Counted from the first letter of the stretch, positions 23,044 to 36,225 are shown. The stretch is DNA of 64,000 nucleotides from Amborella trichopoda (GCF_000471905.2 NW_006498137.1:1130484-1194483), one strand, 5' to 3'. The notes: a model not told the origin generated them from the sequence alone. A program made the numbers and translations.

Positions 23044-23410
23044 GGGTGTGGTTTGTATAAAGCGGCAAACCTTAAACAACAACAATAAAGACACCTCTAA
23101 ATTTTGCCAAAAGAATACAATTCCAAAAAGCCCTTATGTTGACCTAAACCTCTATTTTCACCTTTAATTATGAAAATTAAAAATTAAAGCTTAAAAAAAA
23201 GGTGTAGATCGAACGTATCTATAAACTTATAGAAATTATGAAAATGGATGTTTTAGATGATTTATTACAATATACATTATTTTTATTTTTTATTTTTTTA
23301 TACCCATAAATCTCATGGTCAAGATGATCAACTATAGAGTTTCTTTAGCATCTTAACAACTTTTTCTATCTGATTTTTGAGGTGCACCTTATTTCTACAA
23401 TATAAGGTTA
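23044..23410 (+). mobile_element. MITE family 1 copy, right end eroded
   Basis: It runs from GGGTGTGGTTTGTATAAAG to CTACAATATAAGGTTAGC. It has GTAGATCGAACGTATCTATA and a degenerate hairpin region (CATGGTCAAGATGATC). A 20-bp direct repeat follows the eroded right end at 23401-23440. Confidence 0.6.
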
Positions 23411-23440
23411 GCACTAGTGATATAAGGTTAGCACTAGTGA

Positions 23441-25034
23441 TTTTAGAAATGTCAGGTTGGCATGAAATCGTCCAGTCCAACTCAAGAATCGATCATCCCA
23501 TTTCAATTCTGTACATATATATATAAAATAACCGAGTCTAGACGGGAACCGGTGGATCCACAATGTAAAATGACGATTCTCTACTATAAAAGACAATATA
23601 TATCGGTTTTTCGTCGATTCACTATTTTTTCACTTGTTTTCTCGCTTGTTCACTATTTTTTTTGTACAGTAAAACGACGATCCAGACTACCAATTCACCG
23701 ATCCGAATAAATTTTTATGATGCTTGATCCAATCACCGATCCATTTTTTTAAAATTACCGGTTGGCACCTTCTACAAGCTTCTTTCTAAGTATTCAAAAC
23801 TATTTTCAATTATTAAAGCTTAAAGATCTGGTTTTTTCCCCAATATTTTTCTCCCAAATTCAAGACGAGGGAGATCGAGACATAGGACGGATGAGGTCAC
23901 CATCACCTAAACCCACATTAATCACAACAAAACGAAGGTTTGCTTTTTGGGACTTATCCACCATGACTTCTACATGTTTGATCGATAGATGTTTAACCAA
24001 AACAACTTACGTATTTATTAAAATTTCCAAAGGACCCTTGTCATTGATTTAATGTGAAACCATTACAATATAGACAAAAAAAACTGAACACATCATCACA
24101 AGTGCTTTCACTTGGACAATGTGTTTAAATTTTTTATCTAAATTATAATGGTTTCAATTTTTTTTGTATGTTAAGAGTTGTAAGTTAGTTCGAGTGGAAG
24201 GATTTAAAAGACAATGAAATATGCTTAAAAAGACGTGATTAGAAGTAATTCGAAAAGATATAGGAACTTATAGTTTCACTGAGGGATGACTTGTAATAGT
24301 GCAGAATGACGGATCAGGATTCGTGTAGCCCGAACCCAATTAATTAAAAAAAAAAAAGAAGTTATAATGACGATGATCTCAATATAAAAACTTACAATGA
24401 TCATTAAATGTGTGTTATTAATCTAGCTTAAAGTGTTAAAAGTATTTTTTTATATCTGCCAACAAAAGATGCTCGTGACAAGATAAATGATTTAACATCT
24501 CCCAACAAAAGATGTTTGTGACAAGATAAATGGTCTAGTACAATTCCATTTTTACGAAAGAAAAGTAGAAACCTCAAAAAGTTCCTAATAAAAGATGCTT
24601 TTTAGGAGCTTTACAGGCTTTACAATAGTGGTATATGCCAGCACGCATAAAACTCCTTTGTACAAAATTGGTGGGCAAAGATGAATAAAAGGACCAACAA
24701 AACAAAAACCAAACATGCAGGTAGGTGGTCTTCACAAAATTACTCTCCCATACTCCCTTGAGAATTGTTATGTTTTGGTAATTTCAAATGTCTCTATTTA
24801 TTGTTTTGTGGTTTTTGTATGATTTTTGTATGATTTTTGTATATCAAATCAATTCTAACAATTTCAAATGTCCCTATATCTTTCAAGAACTATTCTTTTT
24901 ATTGTTTTGTGGTTCCTTCTCAAAGACCATAGAATTGCAACAATTGGAAGCATTTGGGTAGGTTATACTTGTGCTCAGATATAAATTTATAACAAATGCA
25001 TTTGGTGAGTCGTACCAAGAAAATCCTATTCAAA
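23441..25034. other. Intergenic sequence with decayed CGATCC/GGTTGGCA-type repeat
   Basis: 23450-23765 has paired GGTTGGCATG...CCGGTTGGCACC words and many CGATCC/CGATTC words, like the block at 62816-63250. 24450-24550 has a direct repeat of CCAACAAAAGATG. The rest shows no gene. Confidence 0.35.
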
Positions 25035-25532
25035 ATAGAGAAAATATCTTTATATCTTTTATTTTTAAGTTTTATATTTCAATAGACTTTAGGTTTCAAA
25101 ACATATCTTAGGTTAAATTTTTTTTAAGTTTTATATCTTTTAACTTCTTAAGCTAACTTTATCATTTTTAAACCTATTTTATTGCCCCAAACAAATATAA
25201 AAAAAACATATCATTTTTAAACAATATTTTTTCTCTATCTTCATGTTATTTTTCCCTAAATCTCTCTACCTATTTTCTCACTCTCTCTCCTCCAATGTCT
25301 CTCTCACTCTCTCTCTCCCGTTAGAAAGAGTTAAAGAGAGAGAAATTTGGGAGAATATATCACGTAAAGAGATGAAAAGTTAGAATGAGCATGTCTTTTT
25401 CATATTTGTTAGGCGTAAAAAAATAGTTAAAAATGGATAAAATTAGTGAAGGGGTTAGGAGATATATTTTAAATCTTTTGGTCTATTGAGATATGAAAAC
25501 AAAAAAATAAGGAGTACGAAGGTATTTTTATA
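25035..25532. mobile_element. MITE family 2 copy with ~75-bp inverted ends
   Basis: The left arm (GAAAATATCTTTATATC, TTTCAATAGACTTTAGGTTT, AACATATCTTAGG) is inverted at the right (GGAGATATATTTTAAATC, GGTCTATTGAGATATGAAAA, GGTATTTTT). The middle is CT- then GA-rich. Architecture and the ATATCTC/AGGTTTCAAAA words match the element at 11727-12215. Confidence 0.65.
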
Positions 25533-25571
25533 TGATTTTTGTATATCAAATCAATAAAATACATAAATTAA

Positions 25572-25970
25572 GGGAAAAGTTTATATAAGGTCGCAACCTT
25601 AAAATGTAAACTTACATATGCACTTCAAAAATCCATCGAAAAAGGTTGTTTTAACGTTGATAGACCCTCTAATTGATGATCTCGACATCGAGATGTATGA
25701 ATGTGTAAAAAAAAAGATTTTGACTCCCAAAAATAATGCATCTTGCATTACATTATCTAGACTCTCTATTTTCAAGATTTTCGTATGTTTATACATCTAT
25801 ATGATTTTATCAATTTGAAATTTAAAATTTAAAATTTTATAATTAGATATAAAAATATATTTTTAAAAAATTTTAAAAATTTTTTACACCAAAATTACAT
25901 GTTACAATAAAATTTGGAGGTGCGCCTTAATTGGATTGTTTAAGGTTGCAACCGTATTGAAACTGCACCC
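25572..25970 (-). mobile_element. MITE family 1a copy, near complete
   Basis: GGGAAAAGTTTATATAAGG and ACCTTAAAATGTAAAC lie at the left; TTAAGGTTGCAACCG and AACTGCACCC at the right. ATCTCGACATCGAGAT forms the internal hairpin. Flanks CATAAATTAA and CACAATTAAT are similar but not identical, possibly an eroded target duplication. Confidence 0.8.
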
Positions 25971-26633
25971 CACAATTAATGACTTGTTAATACATTCAAT
26001 TTTGAAGGGTATCACGAGAAATTCTTTCATACTCCAAGGACATTTCAGCAACGGTAGTCTCCTTTTGCAATAAACCGCCCTTCCCCTCTCTCTCTCTGCA
26101 ACTTCGATTTCCATTCTTTCACTGCAACTTTGATTTCCATTCTCTCTGAAACACGCGTCCAAAGCTCCTTCTCTCTCTCTCTTCTCTTCTCTGTCTCTCG
26201 CTCTAAAATATTTGAAAAAAAAAACTTCAGCTTTCTGCTTGGAAGGACTGCTGAGATCGTGAAGAAAACATTAAATTAAGACTAATGGTCAATGCTCTCT
26301 TCCGCTACCTCCGCCTACTTTTATCTGCTCGATTTCTTTCCATTTCATAATTAAAGACTGTGTCTTTAAAGGGGTTCATTGATTTCCTCATTGCTTTGGA
26401 AGGATAGTTAAGCATTTGAACGGAATTCGTTTGAAATGTTGCCTTGGAATGGTATAAGAATCGGTAGAGAAGTATACAACGAATAAGGGTTTCTTTGATG
26501 AGGTACTCGGGTTTCTCAGATTGGTTCTGAATGGAATTAGATTTGAAAGATTGGTTTTGATGGGAGTTAGGTTTTGTTAGGCTGGTTCTCATGTTGTTAT
26601 ACTGGTTTTGATGATGAATTAGAGTCTTCGTCG
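25971..26633 (+). promoter_or_regulatory. Promoter and 5' leader of the BRCT gene
   Basis: A GC-richer, CT-repeat-rich stretch (26080-26200) of the kind common in plant 5' leaders precedes the start codon at 26634. AACTTCGATTTCCATTCT is duplicated (26099-26140). No TATA box can be assigned. The upstream MITE ends at 25970, immediately next to this region. Confidence 0.4.
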
Positions 26634-29600
26634 ATGAGCTGCAAGAGGGTGATGGCTTTGTCTCCAAGGTCCGGAACTAAGAGTCTTGATTCGAGCCATA
26701 GTGGACCTTTTTCCGGTCTGGTTATATGTGTTACTGGTCTCTCTAAAGGTATGCATAGTCGTTTAAAACTGAGAATTTGAATTTAATGGGTTAGGTAGTT
26801 TGTATGAATGTAGTTTTGTATGGCAAATTTGTTGGGTAAACTTCCACTGGGTTCGCGAATTGTTTTTGTTTTTAACTTTATCGTGATAAAAATGTGGTTT
26901 TATTGTTATTAAAAGCTTAAAAGAAGTTCAAAATCCATATTTTGGCGTTTGATTTTTCGCTCACAATTTGAATTTTATGTTTTTTCTCTCACTCTCTCTC
27001 TCTCTAAAACGTCATGAGGTTCTCTATACATAATTTTTCTAAGGGAAACAGCAAAATTGTTACTTACTTTCTGATATTCTGATATTACCTTTTTAAATAT
27101 TTCATCTTTTCTTTCTCCTTAATTTTCTGTTATTTGACGAGGAAATGGATATTTAGCACTAAATATTGATATGGTACTTTTTCATTTTTTCACTTTTACT
27201 TCACCGTCAATTACCCTTGTAATAAATTATCTAAGAGTTATCTCCTTTTATGGTATACAAATTGGGTTTTGCATTAATATTTTTGATTTTTTTTAAGTAT
27301 TTTTGGTGCTCTATTATTGTCCTTTGGGAGTTATGGATTATCTTCTTTTTTCTTGTGTGGAAAATTGGACACTTTATTTTTTACGTTGTCATTGATATTC
27401 TTATGATTCTTTCGGTGCTTATGGGGACTATTGTCTAGGTTCCAGTATTTCTTGATATGTGGTCTTAAAAACACTAGATGAACAATTTAAAAAAAGAGCA
27501 ATTTGCCTTGTGCTAATATGTACTTTATATATACTGTTTTTCTCTATTTGTAAGTTTCATTACTTGAATTTTTTCATTCTATGAACATCTATGAGAGGGT
27601 GCACTGGATTTTCCCTTGTCTTTTATTATTTATATTTTGTTTAGTTTGGGTTCTGTTTGCTTAGTACTTATATTTGGTGATTTTTTACGGTGTATACTTG
27701 ATAAAACTAATGGATCCGCTCAGTCCCTTGCATTTTGTTTCTTGTTGTTATTTCTTGAATCCATTTGTCACTAAATGGAAATAATAAATTTTTTTGTCAA
27801 TTTTTTTATGCAGTTATTGTCTATTATTTCAATTTCTTAGTACTCTGTTAAGTCCGTAGCTGTATATGTTAATTTAACTTTTAAGCTCCAAATAGCTGTG
27901 CCCTTATAGTTGTACAGCAAACTCCATGTTAAGTTCTCCTCACATTCTCTAAGTCATGATTTAGATTTTTGAACTATCAACCTTGTTTGAGCTTATAACA
28001 TCTGTATCAAGTTCCTGAATACATTTAGTTCTGACGTTTGTCGCCTGTAAAGAGATTCATTTTATGTTATTTTTGTTGCATGTGCATCAGCCTTTGGGGA
28101 TAGATGATTCTTGCTATTGTACCATTTCATGCTCATTAGATGATTAGTCAATGGTGCTCTGATCATCGTCATCCCAATTGATAAAACTGCTGTGTAGAAG
28201 TCATTTCCAAGTGCTCCCCATAAAAGAAGAAAACGGTTTTCATGTTTCATGAGTAAATTGTCTGTGTTTTCTCCCACTTTTACCATTCCATTGTATCTTC
28301 TCATGTGGAATTTTACTACTTGACTATTAACCTAATTATTTATTATTACACTTTCCCCTTAATGGCTAACTAAAAACTACATTTATTTATTCTTTTGTGT
28401 GGTTATTATATGACAGAGGCCAGAAAGCAAGTCATGGCTGCCACGGACAAATTGGGTGGAGAGTATAGTGCGAATTTGCATCCTCAATGCACTCATTTAG
28501 TGGTCCAGATATCCTATTAATTTTTATGGGACAGATTTTTGTGACATGCATGCATGCAAACATACAGATATACACACACATATATACATACACACATGTT
28601 TGGATGCACATAAGTCATTTGGTTGTTTTGCTTACCATTTTGGTTGGGAAGTTATGTTGGACTATGCACATATTCTTTAACATTGGTTACAGCTTTTGTG
28701 GCCGAAAATTTGAGCATGCACTGAAGCACGGTATCAGGAATGGTCTCTCTGTTGTAACTCTCAGCTGGTTCATTGATAGTGTCAGGCAGAACAGTGAGTA
28801 CTATCTGCTCGATATATATCCCCCCTAACCTAGAGAATGGCTTGTGTGCCTCTCTCTCTCTCTCTCTCTCTTTCTTTTTTTGTTTTTTTTCTCCCTTTTT
28901 TTCATTACATTGGTTGCTGCAAATTTCTAGTTGCACTCAATATAGAATTTTCGATCTTTTCTTTTTGATGGGACAGACTCAGATAGTAAGATTCCGTGGT
29001 GATTTTCTTTATAAAACAAAAAGGTTATATTATGATTTTCTTGAAAACAAATATTCAATTATAATTATATTCTTATCACCTTGGAGAATGATGGGTTTAA
29101 GGTAATGCAATGCGCATTTGATTTTGTTAGCTTGTTTGCTAAAGTTTTACTCCTTTATACTCTTCGGTGACTTAATGACAAGGTATTGGCTTATTACACA
29201 TTTGTTATCTATTGAAAGCACAAACAATTATGGAAAATGGTTGTTTTATATCTTTAGTGCCTTTTACTTGATTATTGCAGGGAGGATGAGTGAATCACAT
29301 TACAATGTGAGAACCGTAGTACAATCCGGTTTTCTAGCTGGGGAGTTGAGTCGGCTTGTTTCAATTGGAGACACAGATAAGTCTTGTCTCCCCAATATTG
29401 TATATGAGGGCATGATATCATCTAGTACCATTTCAGAAACCCAGCTTCTTTTTCCTGGGAAGGAACATTGCAAAAGTGGTTCTTCTATTCTTGCCGGGCA
29501 ATGCATATATATTGATCCAGATATTTCACCTGAATTGCATCAAAAGGTGAGCAGCAGTGTCATTATGCACCCGACTGTTTAATAGCTATGATTTTTTTTA

Positions 29601-32600
29601 AAAAAATTAATTCTAGATTTGAATTTTCAGAGGTTATAACTGCAAAATTCTATTGGGGTCTGTTAGTTTCTGTGGTAAAGCAGTCATTGCAATTTCTAAG
29701 GTGTGGTGTTTCTGATCTATCTTGGGTTTGATATTTAAGTTGTGGACAGTTCATTCAACTAACTGATTGACCTTGAAAGCTAGATTTTAGTTGCAGAGAC
29801 TATTTCATGCTATTGTCACCCTTACGATATTATAATCTTCCTAAAAGATTGCACTTGTCCATTGGAGGGTTAATCGCAGTCAATTGTTACCCTATTGATA
29901 TTCTAGGAAGGCTCGAATCCTCTTAATGGTTTTCTATAGATATAGCATATTAAAATGGGCAGAGTCCCTTATTTTGCTACCAGGCTCTGCCATTTATTCT
30001 ATATGAAACCTTATATGTTCTCAAAGTTGGTTCTTCTTCAACAAAATGAAGTTATTGCGTGGCATGACAAGCAAGGTTTTAGCTTTTCAATTACGAGTGG
30101 TTATATCATTTTTCCAAGTCTGGTCTTTTGGGAAGCCATCAGACTGAATCATCATTCTCCTCATATATTTTATGTTAGATTTGTCTGTCAGTCTCCTTAC
30201 CGACCACAATGGAGTGGCTATTAATGGGCTTCTTAGGCCATCATGCTAAGGCCCAGAAAATTATGATTGCTTAAGGGCCGCATCCATATTGGGTTTGATT
30301 GCTACATTCATCCATATTGTATCAAAATGCACAAGACTAGCCTGGAGCTATCGATAACATTATTAACCTTGTATTTACAGAAGTTTCCCAATGCTTTTTT
30401 TGTGTATGGGCTTTCATGTGATGTAGTTATTCTCAAGAAATCAAATATGGAAAATGAAAGCACTATTTAGACATGTATTGAATATACGAATATCCAAGAT
30501 AACAAATGTTACTTAATTTTATTTTGTGGTTTTGATACTTCACGTTTGTCTACATCAGAAAGCAGATTAATTTTTATGAATTCAGAAATCTTCATTTTTT
30601 ATTCTACTTAGCACAATATTATGCATTAGTTTGTATTCTCTGCAGTCTTTTCCTGTTTGGAGTCTCGCATCAGGTTCTGCAATCTTACTATTATAAAACT
30701 GAAAAATTCTGATTGGGTACTCACAATCTGCTTTAACTGTCAGTCTGTTTGACATCTGATATCTGTTGTGAAGTATGCTAGCTTAGTGTCTTTCTTCTTT
30801 TGAGATAATAAGGAACTATTCTATTTCATGCATCCATGTTCTGGAAGACGACTATGTACACCATCTAGTCATATGTAACATGTTGGAAAATGATACCCCC
30901 CGCCTCACCCCGACAAAAAAAAGGAAAAAAAAATCTTGTTGAAAAGTAATATTCTGTGAGTGACTCATGTTGATGCTGGTATCTTGGAGAAAGTATGCTA
31001 TAATCAAATGGATCTTGGAGAAACCAAAGTCTCATTGGGTGGTCATCGCAATCCATTGAAGCTGGATGGTTTCGGGAGAGAGAATCCTTGATGGTGGGTA
31101 TGACTCTCCTTCCACTGTCCATCATTTTAATGGAAATGATGGCCAATGGTCAGTGGTTTTTCCGTATTTATTTGGATTACATTGTAACTCAAAATTATCT
31201 TAAATATGGTTGCTGGCTCTTTCTCCTCGAGGATAATTACATGTTTTTCACCATGTGAGTTTTTTCTTTTCAAATTTTTTCATTAAAAGAGTTTCAGAGC
31301 TCTTTTCTACCCATTTAGCATTGATGTTTGATTTTGCAACTTGATGCCACTATTTGACACACTTTAGAGCTTTGTGCAATTTTGCTGTAGATTGTCGAAG
31401 CAGGGGCTAAAGAAGGTGCTATTTTTATAGACAAGTGGTTTATCGGTTGCAGTGCTACTCATGTAGTTTGTGAAGGGAATTTATTGCGGAGATATATTGG
31501 CTGTGCTAACCATCTTGTTACTGTAAGTGTGGTCTAATGCAATAAATTCAATATTAAAGAGGGGTGATCATTGCAGCCCTTTTCCTCTAATGTATTATTT
31601 CCCTTTCAAGTTTCTAGAATTCTGTTGTGAACTCTTCTGATTTGAAATCTCACTAATGCTTGAACCAGCCACTCTGGATATTGAAATCAACAAAGGAGAA
31701 GTGTCTACAAAGGCTTGTTCATTTCTCTGCTGACCTAGCTAGGCAGGTCACTGTGATCCTTGATAATGCCCACATTGATCCTCCAATGCAGGTCTTTCTC
31801 TATCCTACTCAAACTGTTTTCAAAGTGTTTTGCCAATGCAATCATTTTGAGGTCCTTTGGTAAAATTTCTTTCTGAAAAGAGAATAACAATATTTACACT
31901 CTAATCGAATAAACTATTGGAGAACCAAATCATACTGAATTGAGGCAATCAATGTATGAAATGATGGAACACAATTTTGGTTTTTTTCTTTTTTTTTGCT
32001 TTTTTTTTTGGGGGTTGGGTGGGGCGGTGGGTCGGGGTGGGGGGCAGAGAGAGCGAGAGACCCTCCATGGTGATGATATCTTGTTCTGGTCAGTTTCACT
32101 CTCTCCATCACTATCCATAATTTCATTGATGAACGATCCCTAGTGGCTACAATTTTCTAGTCTGTTTAATTATACAGACTTTCCCCATGTTAAATATTTG
32201 TTCCATGCTTAGCTTTGTTGATTAACTCTTTGGCAGGAATTACCTTTTGCACAAAAGCTTTCTAAGCCCTTGATACTATCCTTAAAAAGAATATATGTAA
32301 ATAAAGTTTACTCATGATAAAATTAGAATTTCTTTAGTTAGCCTCACCTTTTACTTCTTGTGAAATGCTAACAGGTGTGGTTTGTATAAGGTGTCAACCT
32401 TAAACAATCCAATTAAGGCGCTCCTCCAAAGCTCAATGAAAGATGTAATTTTAGTGTCGGAAATTTCAATGATGACCTGAAAAACTACTTTACATCTAAT
32501 TATGAAATTTAAAACTCAAAAAATGGTACAGATCAAACAGATCTACGAGCACATGAAATCTTGAGAATGGACGGTCTAGATAATGTATTACAAGATGTAC

Positions 32601-35397
32601 CATTTTGGTACCTTAAAATCCTTTTTTTTCCCCCCTGCATCCTTACAGCTCGAGGTCGAGATGATCAGTTAGAGCCGTTTTCACCATTAAAACAACCTTT
32701 TTCTGTGGATTTTTGAGGCGTGCCTTTTGTCTACAATTTAAGGTTGCAACCTTATGTAAACTTTTTCCAGTACTAAATTCTTTAGATGGAATTATTGACT
32801 AGTTGTTATACGAGGCATCCCTGTGTTTCATCATCTGTTATCTAATCATCATTTTTCTGCTTTGAACTCTTTTCAGGATGCGAAAGGTCATGGTTCCATT
32901 CGAAATACCCCACTTTCCATGGAGCCTTTGACGGAAAAAAAGTTACCGGAGCATATTGGAAAGAGGCAGAAAATGATTGAACAGGCCAAGACTGGTGTTA
33001 GAAATAGGCGTGGTCACCGGATACAAGTCAGTGACAGTGACATTTTTGAGTTTGAGCCTTTATTCTTTATTCTTTTTTTTTATTGTTTTGAGTTTTCCCT
33101 TATATTGGTAACTGAAAGGCAGTTCTCAGATTACCTGTATAGATCATGCAAGTGGTCCAGAAACTCTAAATTGGGGGCAGTCCTTAGACCTTTCAATTTT
33201 TTTATTTTTTTAAATGATCAATTAAACCTCGATTATGCATCCTTTTTGCTGTCACTGTCTGATATTTAAACACTGGATAAGGTTAAAATAGTCATTAAGA
33301 AATAAATGACGGGTCCAGGTTTGTCTTGATGTCTCAAGTTTGTGGACCACAGACATTACCTGTGCCGGTGTTCAAGGTACCACGTTGATATTTTCCCCAT
33401 TTCGGATATTGTTCTCTATGCACTATATTTGTTTGTCTGAGTAATCTATCAATCTTATTACAGTGACTTGTGCTGGGTCTTTTGTGAATGTAATTTCTGG
33501 AAAGGTTTAAATTTCACTCCTTTATGCCTTTTAAGATGCAATCTGCTTGGCCTATTTCTCTTTTGTTTGTGGATATGTAAACTTTATTCAAAATAACTAT
33601 TTATGATGAATGAAAGGAAACTAACTAATTGCCTCAATTCTTAAATAAATATTTTCTTCTTGGAGGAACATCTCTTCGGATTTCCCCGAGACGTGTATTA
33701 ATTCTCTTCTTTGGGTTGCAGTCTGCTGAAGCAGTAATACGTCCATTAACTCCTAGCACCCTTCTGGATTCCATTTGTTGGTCCATTTCAGAGCCATCAT
33801 TAACTGCTCGAATCTTTATGGACACTTCTGCAAGCCCATTATTTGAGACTGGAACAGAAGATGCAGTTGACCATGCTTCTCTCTTCTTCGATGCTCATGG
33901 AGATGGAAGGGAGTCAGAAGCATCGGGAGATGATAATATTTCCCGACCTCTAAGGGAAAGGTATATTCTTTTGTTGTTTTGTAGGTCTCTTAGGGAGAGG
34001 TAATCGGATACACCTATTTTGGGTTCAATTGAGGACTCCATCTTAAGCCGTGTGTGACATATGAAGTTCATATTTTTGTTGAATAATCAGCTGTTCAAAT
34101 TTAGTATTTGTGTTTCCATATTTCAGAGTGATTTTGGCCTAAGATGAATTTGAAACATCAAATTTGGACATTGTTTCAGTTAAAATTTGTCCACCAACAT
34201 TAAATCAGCAGAGCTTTGGATTTAAAAATCAGAAGAAATCCCATTCGGAAAGAAAAAATGGCAATTATATTATTTTTTTGTTTTGACTAAATATGGTTAG
34301 GTGGAAAGAAGATTGAGTTTCTCCCATATTTGGTGAAAATTCTGGTAAAAGATGTGTTTATGGAAAAAATTAAAAAATAAAAAGTCTATTTCTTAGTTCT
34401 GGCCAATCTTTGATTAGGTGGACATCAGAATCTGTTTCCAAAATTTTGGTGGATATATGGGTAAAGTGCGAGGTTGTGGATATCTAGTTTGCTTAAGTAA
34501 GTTTGGGATTTTTTTTCTGGAAATTAATTCCCTGCTTCCTCTCCGTTATATGATGTTAAATGCAGTGAGAAGAGAGAGGTCATATTTAAGGGTGCATTCC
34601 TTACCATATTGTTCCCTGTGGACCGATTTGGCGAAATGGGGCCATCTGCAAGAACATTCTTCTGTGCAGGAGGGTTCTCTCGCTTAAGGATTTTGGATCA
34701 CATATATGCATTTTACCAGGTATGAAGTTATGAAACCTAATATCCTTGAAATCGGACTGTTTGGTTCAATGCAGATGCCTGTATTATAATGGAATATAAG
34801 TTTTGAGCAGCATCAGCATTTTATTTTGGCTTTTTGATGGCTTCTAAGTTGCTCGGTTAAGAACATAATTCATCTTTATACTTTCTCTTTTCCTGGAGAC
34901 CAAGTTGGTTGCTAATGAATTTTAAAATTCATTAGCCATTGCAGGTGGTGCTTGCCTTCTGATTGACTAATTAAATGGCCTTCTCATTGAATCCTGCATA
35001 CGCACATAGTGTTGAGTATTGTACCATGTCTAGTATATATGTCATCTATAGTTATCCTTTAAATATATTCAACTTTCAAAGAGTACCCATAAGTTCATCC
35101 TGATTCTGTGCCATCCAGAAGATAATTCTAACCTTCACCTTTTAAACTTGGTATTCGTACCAGCCACCTTGAATCCTAAACTAAGAATTCACGGTTTGTG
35201 TTGGCAAGATTGTAAATGAGCATTTGTTCATTAGTATATCTTTTCATTTTTAGAAAAATGGGAGGAACTTTTCCAATCTGAAACCCTGCTCTTGCTCTTC
35301 TACCGTTAGAAATTTGCTTTTCCCACTGGTCGGTTTTCTTCTAGTTTTGAAAAGTCAGCTCTACAAACATGAAAGTTCAATCATTTTGAAACTCACA

Positions 35398-35431
<34 letters not shown>

Positions 35432-35961
35432 NNNNNNNNNNNNNNNNNNNNNNNNNNNNNNNNNNNNNNNNNNNNNNNNNNNNNNNNNNNNNNNNNNNNN
35501 NNNNNNNNNNNNNNNNNNNNNNNNNNNNNNNNNNNNNNNNNNNNNNNNNNNNNNNNNNNNNNNNNNNNNNNNNNNNNNNNNNNNNNNNNNNNNNNNNNNN
35601 NNNNNNNNNNNNNNNNNNNNNNNNNNNNNNNNNNNNNNNNNNNNNNNNNNNNNNNNNNNNNNNNNNNNNNNNNNNNNNNNNNNNNNNNNNNNNNNNNNNN
35701 NNNNNNNNNNNNNNNNNNNNNNNNNNNNNNNNNNNNNNNNNNNNNNNNNNNNNNNNNNNNNNNNNNNNNNNNNNNNNNNNNNNNNNNNNNNNNNNNNNNN
35801 NNNNNNNNNNNNNNNNNNNNNNNNNNNNNNNNNNNNNNNNNNNNNNNNNNNNNNNNNNNNNNNNNNNNNNNNNNNNNNNNNNNNNNNNNNNNNNNNNNNN
35901 NNNNNNNNNNNNNNNNNNNNNNNNNNNNNNNNNNNNNNNNNNNNNNNNNNNNNNNNNNNNN

Positions 35962-35997
<36 letters not shown>

Positions 35998-36225
35998 CAT
36001 TTGCAGGAAAACATGTCGGAAGATGAAATAGACGTTGCAATTCACACTGATTCAAGGCATGCCGATAGGCTAAGGTCCATCTATGCCAGCAAAGAATCAA
36101 TAGAAGAAGGTGTCGTGCCCTTCAAAAGGATAGATTTTCTTGGGAGCCGAAGGAGCTTTGAATTGCTCAAACGTGTTAGTGGAGAAACTGGAAACCATGT
36201 ATATGAATTGCAGATAGGAGCATGA
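26634..36225 (+). CDS. Tandem BRCT-domain protein (DNA-damage/repair-type), 10 exons
   Basis: Exons: 26634-26748, 28417-28508, 28691-28793, 29281-29546, 31391-31522, 31669-31791, 32877-33026, 33722-33960, 34566-34719, 36007-36225. They sum to 1593 nt (530 aa) and every phase agrees. BRCT1 spans residues ~26-103 (FSGLVICVTGLSKEARKQVM, HPQCTHLVVQSF, VVTLSWFIDSV). BRCT2 spans ~170-255 (LAGQCIYID, GCSATHVVCEG, PLWILKS). A polar linker follows. The C-terminus (~407-530) is well ordered: FLTILFPVDRFGEMGPSAR, RILDHIYAFYQENMSEDE, DVAIHTDSRHADRLRS, FKRIDFLGSRRSFELLKR. BRCT pairs bind phosphoproteins in DNA-damage signalling; nuclear location and repair role are inferred from family. Start: first in-frame ATG; a TTG lies 60 nt upstream. 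The exon-2/3 junction uses an AT-AC intron. An N gap lies in the last intron, not in coding sequence. A plant two-BRCT protein rather than a full TopBP1 orthologue. Confidence 0.9.
28509..28690 (+). other. U12-type AT-AC intron of the BRCT gene
   Basis: The exon ends GTGGTCCAG, the intron begins ATATCCTATT and ends TTGGTTAC, and the next exon begins AGCTTTTGTGG. The donor matches the U12 consensus ATATCCTT at seven of eight bases. A near-consensus branch site TTCTTTAAC lies at 28673-28681, about 10 nt from the acceptor. No GT-AG choice nearby keeps the BRCT frame (HLVVQ then SFCGRKF). Confidence 0.85.
29547..31390 (+). other. Intron 4 of the BRCT gene
   Basis: 1.84 kb between the exons ending PELHQK and starting IVEAGAKEG. 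A plus frame at 29955-30224 resembles no known protein and has no splice support. No transposon termini were recognised. Confidence 0.6.
32374..32768 (+). mobile_element. MITE family 1a copy in intron 6 of the BRCT gene
   Basis: It runs from GGTGTGGTTTGTATAAGGTG to TATGTAAACTTTTTCC. AACAATCCAATTAAGGCGC, GGACGGTCTAGATAATG, the hairpin CTCGAGGTCGAGATG and TTTAAGGTTGCAACCTTA are all present. The splice sites on either side are intact, so the insertion is tolerated. Confidence 0.85.
34720..36006 (+). other. Last intron of the BRCT gene, with a CT microsatellite and gap
   Basis: It includes (CT)n at 35405-35431, N at 35432-35961 and (CT)n at 35966-35993, which runs directly into the TTTGCAG acceptor at 36006. 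The microsatellite therefore supplies the polypyrimidine tract. Long frames across the N run are artefacts. Confidence 0.8.

Noticed and set aside
31914..32143. Short frames on both strands in BRCT intron 6
   Set aside because: They fall on a T/G-rich low-complexity tract inside an intron and mirror each other on opposite strands.
35314..36225. 303-codon frame reading through the N gap into the end of the BRCT gene
   Set aside because: Only 36007-36225 is coding; the rest is intron, microsatellite and N. The exon begins after TTTGCAG.
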